From the NCBI GenBank assembly GCA_964429005.1, contig CAYSAJ010000019.1, positions 1-32,142 on the forward strand: a DNA stretch of 32,142 bases. The letters are read 5' to 3'. A program made the position numbers and the translations under genes. This DNA is from JACRBE01 sp964429005 (GTDB lineage: Bacteria; Chlamydiota; Chlamydiia; Chlamydiales; JACRBE01). Under the pieces are notes generated by a model. It was given only the letters and a program-made list of their open reading frames with translations. It was not told the DNA's origin and did no database searches. This document shows positions 1-6,565 of the stretch, piece by piece. Positions within the stretch are counted from its first letter, which is position 1. Every line of letters begins with the position of its first letter.

Positions 1-430
1 CTAATCGAATTAACTCCTCAGCATACGCTTAATCTGTATAAAAAATTTGTTTAAAAGTTGCTCGTCTATCAAGATAGTTTCCTGGATTGATACGCACCTT
101 ATCAACAAAATCTACGACGATTTCTGCTGCAGCAGGGAAAAAATGGATATCTGCAACAAGAGGGGTTATGTACCCTTTTTGGAGTAAGGAATTCTTGATC
201 TTTTCACAGGCAAAAGCTTCTTTTTTTCCCTGTACAGTGACCCTGACTAAATCACAGCCTAGATCTGCAAGCCTTATGATCTGCTCTACTGTAGCCTCTA
301 CATCATCAGTAGGAGAAGTTGTCATGGACTGCAGCCGGATAGGATTATTTCCTCCTATTCCCACTTTTCCGACCATCACCTCTCGTGTAGCCCAGCGCCG
401 CGTCTGAAATGTAGAGATACAATACTTCAT
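1..430 (-). CDS. ispG: IspG/GcpE, N-terminal part, with an in-frame stop codon
   Basis: 4-hydroxy-3-methylbut-2-enyl diphosphate synthase, the Fe-S enzyme of the penultimate MEP isoprenoid step. Seen: the opening TIM-barrel part, with RLQSMTTSPTDDVEATVEQI, RVTVQGKKEA, ADIHFFPAAA and VRINPGNYLDRRATFKQI. The NPGN-DRRA stretch is the plant/chlamydia-type insertion form rather than the E. coli form. ATG at 430 is chosen because AAAGG lies 7 bases upstream. A TTG three bases further out is unlikely. After ...FKQIFYTD the frame meets TAA (complement of 29-31) and then goes on, still in frame, as AYAEELIRL to the window edge. That matches the family sequence after this point (Arabidopsis HDS has YTEDEYQKEL), so a Glu codon seems to have become TAA. 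Either the gene is broken or the base is a sequencing error. The remainder lies outside the window. Confidence 0.9.
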
Positions 431-463
431 CAAATACCTTTAAAGAGCTTTAGTATAAAGAGA

Positions 464-889
464 TTAATCCTTTTTTTCGACCACAGAGAGAGTAAATTGA
501 GTTAAAGAAATTATTTTATTTTCTTCATTCTTTATCAGGATACTCCACACTTGAGTCGTCCTCCCAAGATGGACAGGTTTTGCCTCAGCTCTCAAAATCC
601 CCTTTAGCACAGGTCTCATATGATTTGTTGTGAGGGATAATCCCACAGAGCGAAATTTCGATCTATCCACACAATAATTAGACGCAGTAGACGCCAGGGT
701 CTCTGCAAAAACACAAGAAACGCCCCCATTCATGATGCCATCAGCTTGCAGATGGTATGAATGCAAAGTTAACTCAGCTTTGATGTAATCATCTCCCACT
801 TCTGTACAAATCATATTGAGATGCGTTGCTAAAGTGCCCTGATTTCTTTGATTCAGCTCATCTACTGTGGGCTTTGTTTTCCATATCAT
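464..889 (-). CDS. Hotdog-fold acyl-CoA thioesterase, YdiI/EntH type
   Basis: A 141-residue single-domain hotdog thioesterase that would hydrolyse acyl- or aroyl-CoA. The ATG at 889 gives the start MIWK, identical to E. coli YdiI (MenI), and the length agrees; a GTG three codons earlier (898) is less likely. Residues aligned to YdiI: Gln48, Glu63 (FAET), Ser67 and the following TTNHMRP are kept. The usual His54 of the HGG motif is Asn54 here (IMNGGVS; codon 728-730). Known: in E. coli YdiI, Glu63 is the main catalytic residue and His54 and Gln48 help bind the thioester carbonyl. Substrate here is unknown. DHNA-CoA hydrolysis should not be assumed, since Chlamydia makes menaquinone by the futalosine route. 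It lies behind ispG's start region on the same strand with a 33-base gap, so the two could be co-transcribed, thioesterase first. Confidence 0.85.
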   Translation of the reverse strand: MIWKTKPTVDELNQRNQGTLATHLNMICTEVGDDYIKAELTLHSYHLQADGIMNGGVSCVFAETLASTASNYCVDRSKFRSVGLSLTTNHMRPVLKGILRAEAKPVHLGRTTQVWSILIKNEENKIISLTQFTLSVVEKKD

Positions 890-966
890 TTTTATCACAA
901 AAAATTACCAATTTAAAGAGATGCATACTAGAGGATTTAAAGATTTTCTACTTCTTTTTGATGATT

Positions 967-989
967 TAGCTTATAATTTTCTCTTTTAA
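967..989 (+). promoter_or_regulatory. Possible -10 box of the coiled-coil protein gene
   Basis: A perfect TATAAT lies at 972-977, 24 bases before the ATG at 1002. No convincing -35 hexamer is found 17-18 bases upstream (949-954 reads TACTTC), so this is only a weak assignment. Confidence 0.3.
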
Positions 990-1001
990 AATTTGATTTA
1001 T

Positions 1002-2471
1002 ATGGATCCTACGTCATTCACCTTACCTGCTTTTGCTGGAGCAGCTGCTTACCCTTCAGATAGAGAGACTGCACCTTCTAGCACCTGTGCTGCTGCCACC
1101 ACTCGTGTATCTATCGCAGCAATATCTGCCGCTGCTATGACAACTTCATCTTCTGCCGCCGCAGGGGGGGCTGGCGCAACACATCCCACTCTAGTACATG
1201 GCGTTGCTGGAATTTCCTTATCTGCGTTCGTCAGGCCCCCTTCTCCTCCCCCTATTGCTTTAGCATGCGCTGGTGCAGGATGCGCTTCAGGAAGTGGAGC
1301 GCCAGCTGGCTCCCCCACATCTGCCCGTTTCAGAAGCAGAAGCAACGTATTTAGCTTTGAGGAAACTGTGTACGGAAGTGATGGTGCAGGGGAAGCAGAT
1401 GATGGATGGTCTATTCGAGAAATGAGTCCACTTGTACATCTTACTCATGAGGGGTTATCTCTGGAAGAGGACGAAGAGGGAACTTTGTCGTCAAGGCTAT
1501 CAGGGCTCAGTGTAGGCCCTTCAACAGCTACAGCTGCTGGTGGAGCAGAAATACCTATACCTACTTCTGCTTCTGCAGCAGCTACGTTATCTACAAGTAG
1601 TGTAACCGAACACCCAGCTTCCTCAACTCAAGCTAGAGATGTGCGGGAAAGGCTTGTTACCCATCGATTAAGAGCCACGGTGAGTGAGGAATTTACCACT
1701 GTAGTTGACGCTACAAACCCTCTTTCAGCGCCACGTTTAGATACAGCAGCAGCCTGCGTAGCAACTTCGAGTTCTTCAGAAGCAACATCAAGGATTGAAG
1801 CTTCTTTCTCAGTAATTAATGGTCATTTTAATATCATCTTTACTGCTTTTGTATATTACCTTCGGATGAAAATTTCTGATAAAAGCGACTTTCCTACCTT
1901 TTTTGATAGTTTTTTATCCAATACAGACCCTGCATGCCGAACAGTTGCGGGCGTAGCTACAGCATGGCTAGCGATCCCCCCTGTTTACCATGAGAGAGCC
2001 AAAGCCAAACTCAATGCTTACCGAGAAAGCCTTTTGAGTTCTTTTGCCATCTTGCAAATTCAACGATCTGTTGATACGAAGTTGAAAGAAATGGAAGAGA
2101 TCCTAAAAAATAGAGAAGTGAAGCTTCTCTCACTAACTAAAAAAATTGATGATTTAAAACTATTATTCAAGAAAAGGGATTCTTATATACGAGAGATCGC
2201 TGCCCTAAATATTGGAGCTGTTACACCGGAAAAAACTGCAAGAATTACCATGTTAAGTTCCCAAATCGCAAGTCTTAATGAAACCATACTTTCAAAAGGA
2301 GGGCATGATCGATTGAGCCGTTTGGCACTAGCTGCTGCAGAGTTGGAAGCCAAAATAAGTAGACTCAAAGAAGAAATAGTCGCCAATAAAGTAGTTAAAT
2401 CAGAAACTGATGAGGAAGCAAAACCCATATGGAATGCAAGGGTCACAACAGTTGATACTAGTTTGCTCTAG
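1002..2471 (+). CDS. Ala/Ser/Thr-rich protein with C-terminal coiled coil, putative effector
   Basis: I do not recognise a family. The 489-residue product has three parts. Residues 1 to about 270 are low-complexity, rich in Ala, Ser, Thr and Pro with acidic patches, and very likely disordered. A middle part of about 85 residues (from SVINGHFNIIFTAFVYYLRM) has some hydrophobic, possibly folded segments. The last 130 or so residues are a Lys/Glu/Leu heptad-like coiled coil. There is no Sec signal peptide and no clear transmembrane pair. The N-terminal DNA is more GC-rich than its surroundings. A G7 run at 1164-1170 lies in the disordered region. ATG 1002 (MDPTSF) is preferred over a TTG at 993; neither has a good ribosome site. 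Its 3' end overlaps the end of the convergent EEP gene by 14 bases. Inference: the composition suits a chlamydial type III secreted effector, but nothing here proves secretion. Confidence 0.75.
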   Translation: MDPTSFTLPAFAGAAAYPSDRETAPSSTCAAATTRVSIAAISAAAMTTSSSAAAGGAGATHPTLVHGVAGISLSAFVRPPSPPPIALACAGAGCASGSGAPAGSPTSARFRSRSNVFSFEETVYGSDGAGEADDGWSIREMSPLVHLTHEGLSLEEDEEGTLSSRLSGLSVGPSTATAAGGAEIPIPTSASAAATLSTSSVTEHPASSTQARDVRERLVTHRLRATVSEEFTTVVDATNPLSAPRLDTAAACVATSSSSEATSRIEASFSVINGHFNIIFTAFVYYLRMKISDKSDFPTFFDSFLSNTDPACRTVAGVATAWLAIPPVYHERAKAKLNAYRESLLSSFAILQIQRSVDTKLKEMEEILKNREVKLLSLTKKIDDLKLLFKKRDSYIREIAALNIGAVTPEKTARITMLSSQIASLNETILSKGGHDRLSRLALAAAELEAKISRLKEEIVANKVVKSETDEEAKPIWNARVTTVDTSLL

Positions 2472-3699
2472 CATTTACCTCTACATAGATTCCATCGTGA
2501 TCAGAAAGAGATCTAGCAGAATATCCCTTCAAGGGAGGCTCTGTATTCATAGGTATGATCTCTCCTTTTGCAGATAGCTCGTGTGTTGAGAGCACATAGT
2601 CATCAAATTCATAGGGATCAACAATAGGTTTTCCTTGCCTTTGAAGATCAAAAGCTTTTGTGTACGTTTTCTTATCTTTAGAAGGAACGACTCCCACTGG
2701 TTTTAATCCCAAAGAAGAAACGGTTTCTTCAAATTCTTGTGAGTTGTGCAAATAGTCAATATTCAAATCCCCAATTAGCAAAGTAGGCTTGTATTCAAGA
2801 AGCATGGCTGATTCAGCTTCATGCAGCTGCGCTTTACGAATCGTTTGGTCGATATGGAGGTACAGAGGATGAAGATGAGTAAAAAAAAGTACAATAGGCC
2901 CTAAATCGAGCTGGAAATACCCTCTCTTGATCAAAAGTTGCTTCCCATAACCTTGTTGCAGAAAAGGGACAAATTTAGGAGGTTTAGCGGGTGTGATTTT
3001 ACTCGCTATGAATAAATTGCTGTCATGTCCAAAAGGATTGAATGACATTTTGAAATGGTAATTAGCGCCTGGTCTATAGTAAAAATGTCGATAACGATCT
3101 TTTAGTTGATCAAGTAAAGTACTAGCTACGCAACCATTCACCTCACAAAGAACAACAACATCTGAGTCTAACTCTTTGATTTTCTGAGTTAAGTTTTCCA
3201 CCCTCCATGTTGCTGGAGTCATCCCTCCAAATAGCACTGGAAGTTGCCCTTGCATCATGCAAGCATTAAGATGAAAAAATGTGATCGTTTCTGACGGGGG
3301 ATGATAGGGAGCATCCAAATTTTCATATGTTTGAAAATCTAGAGGTGAAAAAATCCTTACCGTCAAAAATAAAGCATTTCCAATGATCAGCAAAGGCAAA
3401 GACACCATCAGCAGTGGCAAAGCCCAAAGATGCGTGCAAATTCTCCACAAAATTTCATGAAATAAGTCATCTTTTTGGCCATACTCCCCTTCTATAAGAG
3501 GAAGATAACAACGAGATAAATTCTCTTGAGCTAACCAATATGATCTCATTAGAACAAATGAAGTGTTAGAAACCCAATCAACAAGCTCGGACGATCTAGC
3601 TCGTGAAGCCATCAGCGGGGTCTCATCAGCCTTTGCAGGAACATGACTCCCAAAGAAAGCAAAATAGGAAATTAAATAAACACCAAAAATCTTCTTCAT
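2458..3699 (-). CDS. Exported endonuclease/exonuclease/phosphatase (EEP) family hydrolase
   Basis: A 413-residue metal-dependent phosphodiesterase of the DNase I / neutral sphingomyelinase superfamily. Residues 1-24 form a signal peptide with a likely cleavage site after PAKA. A second hydrophobic segment spans about 91-116. The EEP domain fills the rest, and all its usual motifs are visible: Asn in FFHLNACMMQ, the metal-binding Glu in VVVLCEVNG, His in FTHLHPL, GDLN in LLIGDLNID, Asp in FDDYVLST, and the closing SDH in SLSDHDGIYVEV. An active enzyme is therefore likely. The substrate (nucleic acid, sphingomyelin or a phosphoinositide) cannot be told from sequence. The early hydrophobic segment resembles membrane-bound sphingomyelinases more than secreted DNases, but this is only suggestive. 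It stands alone, convergent with the coiled-coil gene. Confidence 0.85.
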   Translation of the reverse strand: MKKIFGVYLISYFAFFGSHVPAKADETPLMASRARSSELVDWVSNTSFVLMRSYWLAQENLSRCYLPLIEGEYGQKDDLFHEILWRICTHLWALPLLMVSLPLLIIGNALFLTVRIFSPLDFQTYENLDAPYHPPSETITFFHLNACMMQGQLPVLFGGMTPATWRVENLTQKIKELDSDVVVLCEVNGCVASTLLDQLKDRYRHFYYRPGANYHFKMSFNPFGHDSNLFIASKITPAKPPKFVPFLQQGYGKQLLIKRGYFQLDLGPIVLFFTHLHPLYLHIDQTIRKAQLHEAESAMLLEYKPTLLIGDLNIDYLHNSQEFEETVSSLGLKPVGVVPSKDKKTYTKAFDLQRQGKPIVDPYEFDDYVLSTHELSAKGEIIPMNTEPPLKGYSARSLSDHDGIYVEVNARAN

Positions 3700-3722
3700 A
3701 TTTCAATCTTACTTAAATTGAA

Positions 3723-3751
3723 TCTATAAAAAAAGCTTTTGTTATTTTGAA
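3723..3751 (-). promoter_or_regulatory. Promoter of the EEP hydrolase gene
   Basis: Read on the minus strand: TTCAAA (3746-3751), 17-base spacer, TATAGA (3723-3728), with the start codon 24 bases after the -10 box. Fair match to the sigma-70/sigma-66 consensus. Confidence 0.35.
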
Positions 3752-3805
3752 GAGTTCTTTAGATTTTATTCAATTCTTGCGAATTTTTTCTTTCAAATCT
3801 TAGTA

Positions 3806-3834
3806 TTGACTATTTGCAGCTACCCAATTATCAT
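3806..3834 (+). promoter_or_regulatory. Promoter of the MFS transporter gene
   Basis: TTGACT (3806-3811), exactly 17 bases, then TATCAT (3829-3834). The expected transcription start is near 3841, about 25 bases before the ATG at 3866. Confidence 0.6.
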
Positions 3835-3855
3835 CCTTATCCTTATTGGATAAGG
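3835..3855 (+). promoter_or_regulatory. Palindrome over the MFS transcription start and ribosome site
   Basis: Perfect 8-base arms CCTTATCC (3835-3842) and GGATAAGG (3848-3855) around a 5-base centre. The repeat sits immediately after the -10 box and spans the expected +1. Its right arm contains part of the AAGGG ribosome site (3852-3856) of the downstream ATG. It could be a repressor operator or an RNA hairpin masking the ribosome site. Confidence 0.45.
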
Positions 3856-3865
3856 GATTTTTACT

Positions 3866-5158
3866 ATGAACGGAAGTCGAGCAAAAAAAATAAAAACTTA
3901 TTTTCATGCGTGGACCATATGGCTCCTGAGCGCTGCTTTTATGTTCTATAAATATGCGATTGAAGTTTCTCCCAGCATTATGACTTCAACTCTCATGGAA
4001 ACTTTTAATATCAATGGGACAGCTCTTGGTAATTTAGCCGCAGCTTATTTTTACGCCTATCTTCTGCTGCAGATTCCCGCGGGCCTTTTGATAGATAAGT
4101 TTGGCCCCAGAAAAATTACGACCTTGTCAATTATGTGCTGCGCTTTGGGTGGCTTTATTTTTGCTAAAGCAGACACTTTAATTCTCGCTTCTTTAGGGCG
4201 ATTCGTTACTGGTATGGGTGCTGCTTTCGCTGCGGTGAACTGCTTAAAATTAACAGCTGTTTGGTTTCCTCCAAGACAATTCGCTTTCATGACAGGACTT
4301 ATGATGACCCTTGCGATGCTAGGAGCTGTCGGCGGCCAGGCTCCTTTATCGGCCCTTATTGAGTTGTCGACATGGCGAGAGGTAATGGCTATGATCTCAA
4401 TCGTCGGATTCGCTCTAGCTGCTCTTTTCTGGATCATTGTAAGAGATGCTTCCCCTCAACGTAGGCAAGAAAAAAAACTATCCTCTGATAAGTTACCGAT
4501 CCTAAAAAGTTTAAAAAGAATCTTAAAAAATCCCCAATCTTGGTGGCTATCCCTCTACAGTGGATTCGCATTCGCTCCCGTCATGGTTTTTGGGGGGCTT
4601 TGGGGGGTGTCTTACATAAAAGATGCCTACACCCTCTCCCAGAACTTAGCTGCGCAAGCCGTATCATTAATTTTTATCGGATTTGCTGTCGGAGCCCCAA
4701 TTTTCGGTTGGTTCTCTGATTGGATCGGCAGCCGTATTAAAGTGATGTTCTGGGGAACACTCGGGGCTTTGATGACTATATCAACCGTCATCTATGCACC
4801 AGTCATTTCTCAACCCCTTTTGACGATTCTACTGTTCCTGTTCGGATTCTCTATTAGCAGCTTTCTTCTCTGCTTCACTATGATTCAAGAAAGTCATACC
4901 CCTATTATTGCTGCCACAGCGATTGGTTTTATGAACGGATTTGATGCTCTTTTTGGGGCTCTATCTGATCCATTAGCTGGAAGGATCTTAGACACTTACT
5001 GGTCAGGACAAATGATCAATGGAGCTAGAATATTCTCAGTATTTGCCTATAAAATGGCCTTTTTAACTATACCGTTTTATTTGGTCTGTGGTCTGGTTTG
5101 TCTCTACTTTATTAAAGAAACGACCTACAAAACACATGACCCAAGCCCTCTTCCTTAA
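3866..5158 (+). CDS. MFS transporter
   Basis: A 430-residue major facilitator with about 12 hydrophobic segments. Motif A appears twice, once per half: LLIDKFGPRK after the second helix and WFSDWIGSRIK in the second half. The helix 1 region carries EVSPSIM, like the RVSPSVM signature of MFS carriers common in Legionella and Coxiella, which include the Pht amino-acid transporters. An amino-acid or nucleoside substrate taken from the host is thus plausible but unproven. ATG at 3866 has AAGGG 9 bases upstream. The gene is monocistronic, with its own promoter and a palindrome over the start site. brnQ follows on the same strand, but from a separate promoter. Confidence 0.85.
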   Translation: MNGSRAKKIKTYFHAWTIWLLSAAFMFYKYAIEVSPSIMTSTLMETFNINGTALGNLAAAYFYAYLLLQIPAGLLIDKFGPRKITTLSIMCCALGGFIFAKADTLILASLGRFVTGMGAAFAAVNCLKLTAVWFPPRQFAFMTGLMMTLAMLGAVGGQAPLSALIELSTWREVMAMISIVGFALAALFWIIVRDASPQRRQEKKLSSDKLPILKSLKRILKNPQSWWLSLYSGFAFAPVMVFGGLWGVSYIKDAYTLSQNLAAQAVSLIFIGFAVGAPIFGWFSDWIGSRIKVMFWGTLGALMTISTVIYAPVISQPLLTILLFLFGFSISSFLLCFTMIQESHTPIIAATAIGFMNGFDALFGALSDPLAGRILDTYWSGQMINGARIFSVFAYKMAFLTIPFYLVCGLVCLYFIKETTYKTHDPSPLP

Positions 5159-5175
5159 AAAGGGCAGTGATCTGA

Positions 5176-5205
5176 TTGCATCTTATTCCTTGCATCTCCT
5201 ATAAT
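5176..5205 (+). promoter_or_regulatory. Promoter of the leader ORF-brnQ unit
   Basis: TTGCAT (5176-5181), 18 bases, then perfect TATAAT (5200-5205). The expected start near 5212 lies about 21 bases before the leader ORF ATG (5233). Confidence 0.6.
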
Positions 5206-5220
5206 GATGGTGCAAGGAAT
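5185..5220 (+). promoter_or_regulatory. Inverted repeat over the brnQ -10 box, candidate operator
   Basis: ATTCCTTGCA (5185-5194) is repeated inverted as TGCAAGGAAT (5211-5220). The pairing extends inwards (CATC with GATG, one bulged G). The arms flank the -10 hexamer at 5200-5205. Because no T-run follows the right arm, a repressor site is likelier than a terminator for the preceding MFS gene, although the latter cannot be excluded. Confidence 0.45.
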
Positions 5221-5232
5221 TAAGCAATTCAT

Positions 5233-5337
5233 ATGGATTTAAGATCTTTCAAAAAAAAATTTTCTTTTTTATCTCCTAAGAAAGGACCTTGTTCTTTCCT
5301 TGTTAAATCTTTTGTCGTCGTGCGCAACGCGCACTAA
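5233..5337 (+). CDS. Putative Val-rich leader peptide upstream of brnQ
   Basis: A 34-codon ORF between the brnQ promoter and brnQ. It starts MDLRSFKKK and ends SFLVKSFVVVRNAH. Codons 28-30 are GTC GTC GTG, followed by Arg-Asn-Ala-His-stop. The tail closely resembles that of the E. coli ilvBN leader peptide IvbL (Val run, then GNAP-stop). A possible AAGGA ribosome site lies 14 bases upstream, which is long. The GC-rich hairpin at 5320-5334 covers codons 30-34. Inference: ribosome stalling at the Val run when Val-tRNA is scarce controls brnQ. No T-tailed terminator hairpin is seen between leader and brnQ, so the output may be Rho-dependent or translational. The peptide itself probably has no function. 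Confidence 0.5.
   Translation: MDLRSFKKKFSFLSPKKGPCSFLVKSFVVVRNAH
5320..5334 (+). promoter_or_regulatory. GC-rich hairpin at the end of the brnQ leader ORF
   Basis: GTGCGC (5320-5325), AAC loop, GCGCAC (5329-5334): a perfect 6-bp stem in AT-rich surroundings. It begins at the third Val codon and ends at the last sense codon of the leader ORF. It is not followed by a T-run, so it looks like a pausing or translation-sensing hairpin rather than a terminator. Confidence 0.55.
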
Positions 5338-5396
5338 TGTTATTCCTCCTCTTAAAATCTTTTTAAATCACTATCAAAACGACAAAGGAACCTTGT

Positions 5397-6548
5397 ATGA
5401 AAAAATTCTTCTTATCAGAAACTTGGACAATAGGCATGGCCATGTTTGCCATGTTCTTTGGTGCGGGTAATATCATTTTTCCTCTAGCTTTAGGCCAATT
5501 TGCTGGAGAAAAAACTTTTTTTGCCATTTTAGGCCTGATTATTACGGCAGCTCTTATGCCGATTATGGGAATCGTAGCGATGATCCTTTTCCAGGGAAGT
5601 TATAAAGATTTTTTTGGAAGACTGGGCAAAGCCCCAGGATTTTTTATTGCCTTATTGATTATTTTGCTCCTCGGACCCTTAGGATCGACACCTCGATGCA
5701 TTTCTCTAGCTTACTCGACTCTATCCCTTTTCTTCCCCAAGATCTCCCCCTTCGCGTTTTATGGAGCTTCTTGCGGGGTCATATTTTTGTGCTGTATCAA
5801 AAAAAATAAAATTCTTCCCCTACTTGGGTTGGTTCTGACACCATTTTTGCTCATTTCTTTGCTCTCCATCATCATGATAGGATTATTCTCGCCTCACGAG
5901 CCGATTCTCAATGATTCACCCCCTTTAATGATGTTTTTTCATGGACTAAAGGAAGGGTATAATACGATGGATCTCCTAGCTTCCTTTTTCTTTTCTTCCA
6001 CAATTTTACAACTTGTTCATCTCAAGAAAAAAGAAGAAACACCTACAGGAGCCCTCCTTTTAGTACTCAGGGCTAGTCTCATCGGCATTTTTCTTTTATC
6101 AGCAATTTATATCGGATTTAGCTATTTAGCCGCGTTTCACTCTCAAAATATGGGGGGCTTAGGTAAAGATCAATTGCTAGCAGCTCTCACAATAAAAATT
6201 GCAGGACCCTATGCAGGATTATTAGTATGCAGCGCGATAGGACTAGCTTGTTTGACAACTGCAATCGCATTGATTTGTGCTTTTACAGATTTTATCCAAA
6301 CAGAGGTATTTGCCTCAAAAGTCTCCTATTCGACACTGCTTGGTTTTTCATTGATTTTGACATTTGTTGTGTCATGTTTTCAGTTTCAGGGGATCTCAGC
6401 TTTTTTAAGCCCAATCTTAGAAATGTGCTACCCAGGCTTGATTGTACTGACATTGCTCAACATCGCTTATCGAATTAAGCATTTTGAACCCATAAAAGCT
6501 CCAGTCTTTGTTACATTTTTACTGACTGCACTGCGCCACGTCCTTTAA
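5397..6548 (+). CDS. brnQ: Branched-chain amino-acid transporter BrnQ
   Basis: Sodium-coupled inner-membrane carrier of the LIVCS family, 383 residues with about 12 hydrophobic segments. The family opening is clear (GMAMFAMFFGAGNIIFPLAL), as are the conserved GPLGSTPRCISLAYST and the ILQLVHLKKKE region. Known: the C. trachomatis BrnQ imports methionine as well as Leu, Ile and Val, which chlamydiae cannot make. ATG at 5397 is preceded by AAAGGAA. A promoter, an inverted repeat over the -10 box and a Val-codon leader ORF with a hairpin precede it, so it is probably regulated by amino-acid supply. It is slightly shorter than typical BrnQ proteins, ending soon after the last helix. The next gene is convergent. 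Confidence 0.93.
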   Translation: MKKFFLSETWTIGMAMFAMFFGAGNIIFPLALGQFAGEKTFFAILGLIITAALMPIMGIVAMILFQGSYKDFFGRLGKAPGFFIALLIILLLGPLGSTPRCISLAYSTLSLFFPKISPFAFYGASCGVIFLCCIKKNKILPLLGLVLTPFLLISLLSIIMIGLFSPHEPILNDSPPLMMFFHGLKEGYNTMDLLASFFFSSTILQLVHLKKKEETPTGALLLVLRASLIGIFLLSAIYIGFSYLAAFHSQNMGGLGKDQLLAALTIKIAGPYAGLLVCSAIGLACLTTAIALICAFTDFIQTEVFASKVSYSTLLGFSLILTFVVSCFQFQGISAFLSPILEMCYPGLIVLTLLNIAYRIKHFEPIKAPVFVTFLLTALRHVL

Positions 6549-6564
6549 ATTAGGTTTTAAAGGA
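6541..6564. terminator. Weak bidirectional hairpin between convergent genes
   Basis: TCCTTTAAA (6541-6549) and TTTAAAGGA (6556-6564) form a 9-bp stem with a 6-base loop, overlapping the brnQ stop codon. The stem is AT-rich and no T-run follows on either strand, so termination is only a guess from position. Confidence 0.3.
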
Positions 6565-6565
6565 A

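Noticed and set aside
1049..1345. 98-codon minus-strand ORF, Ala-rich
   Set aside because: Shadow of the GC-rich, low-complexity start of the 1002-2471 gene; stop-poor because of base composition.
5349..5364. TTAAAA/TTTTAA hairpin between the brnQ leader and brnQ as attenuator terminator
   Set aside because: A six-pair all-AT stem is not stable enough; therefore no classical 3:4 terminator is claimed for brnQ.
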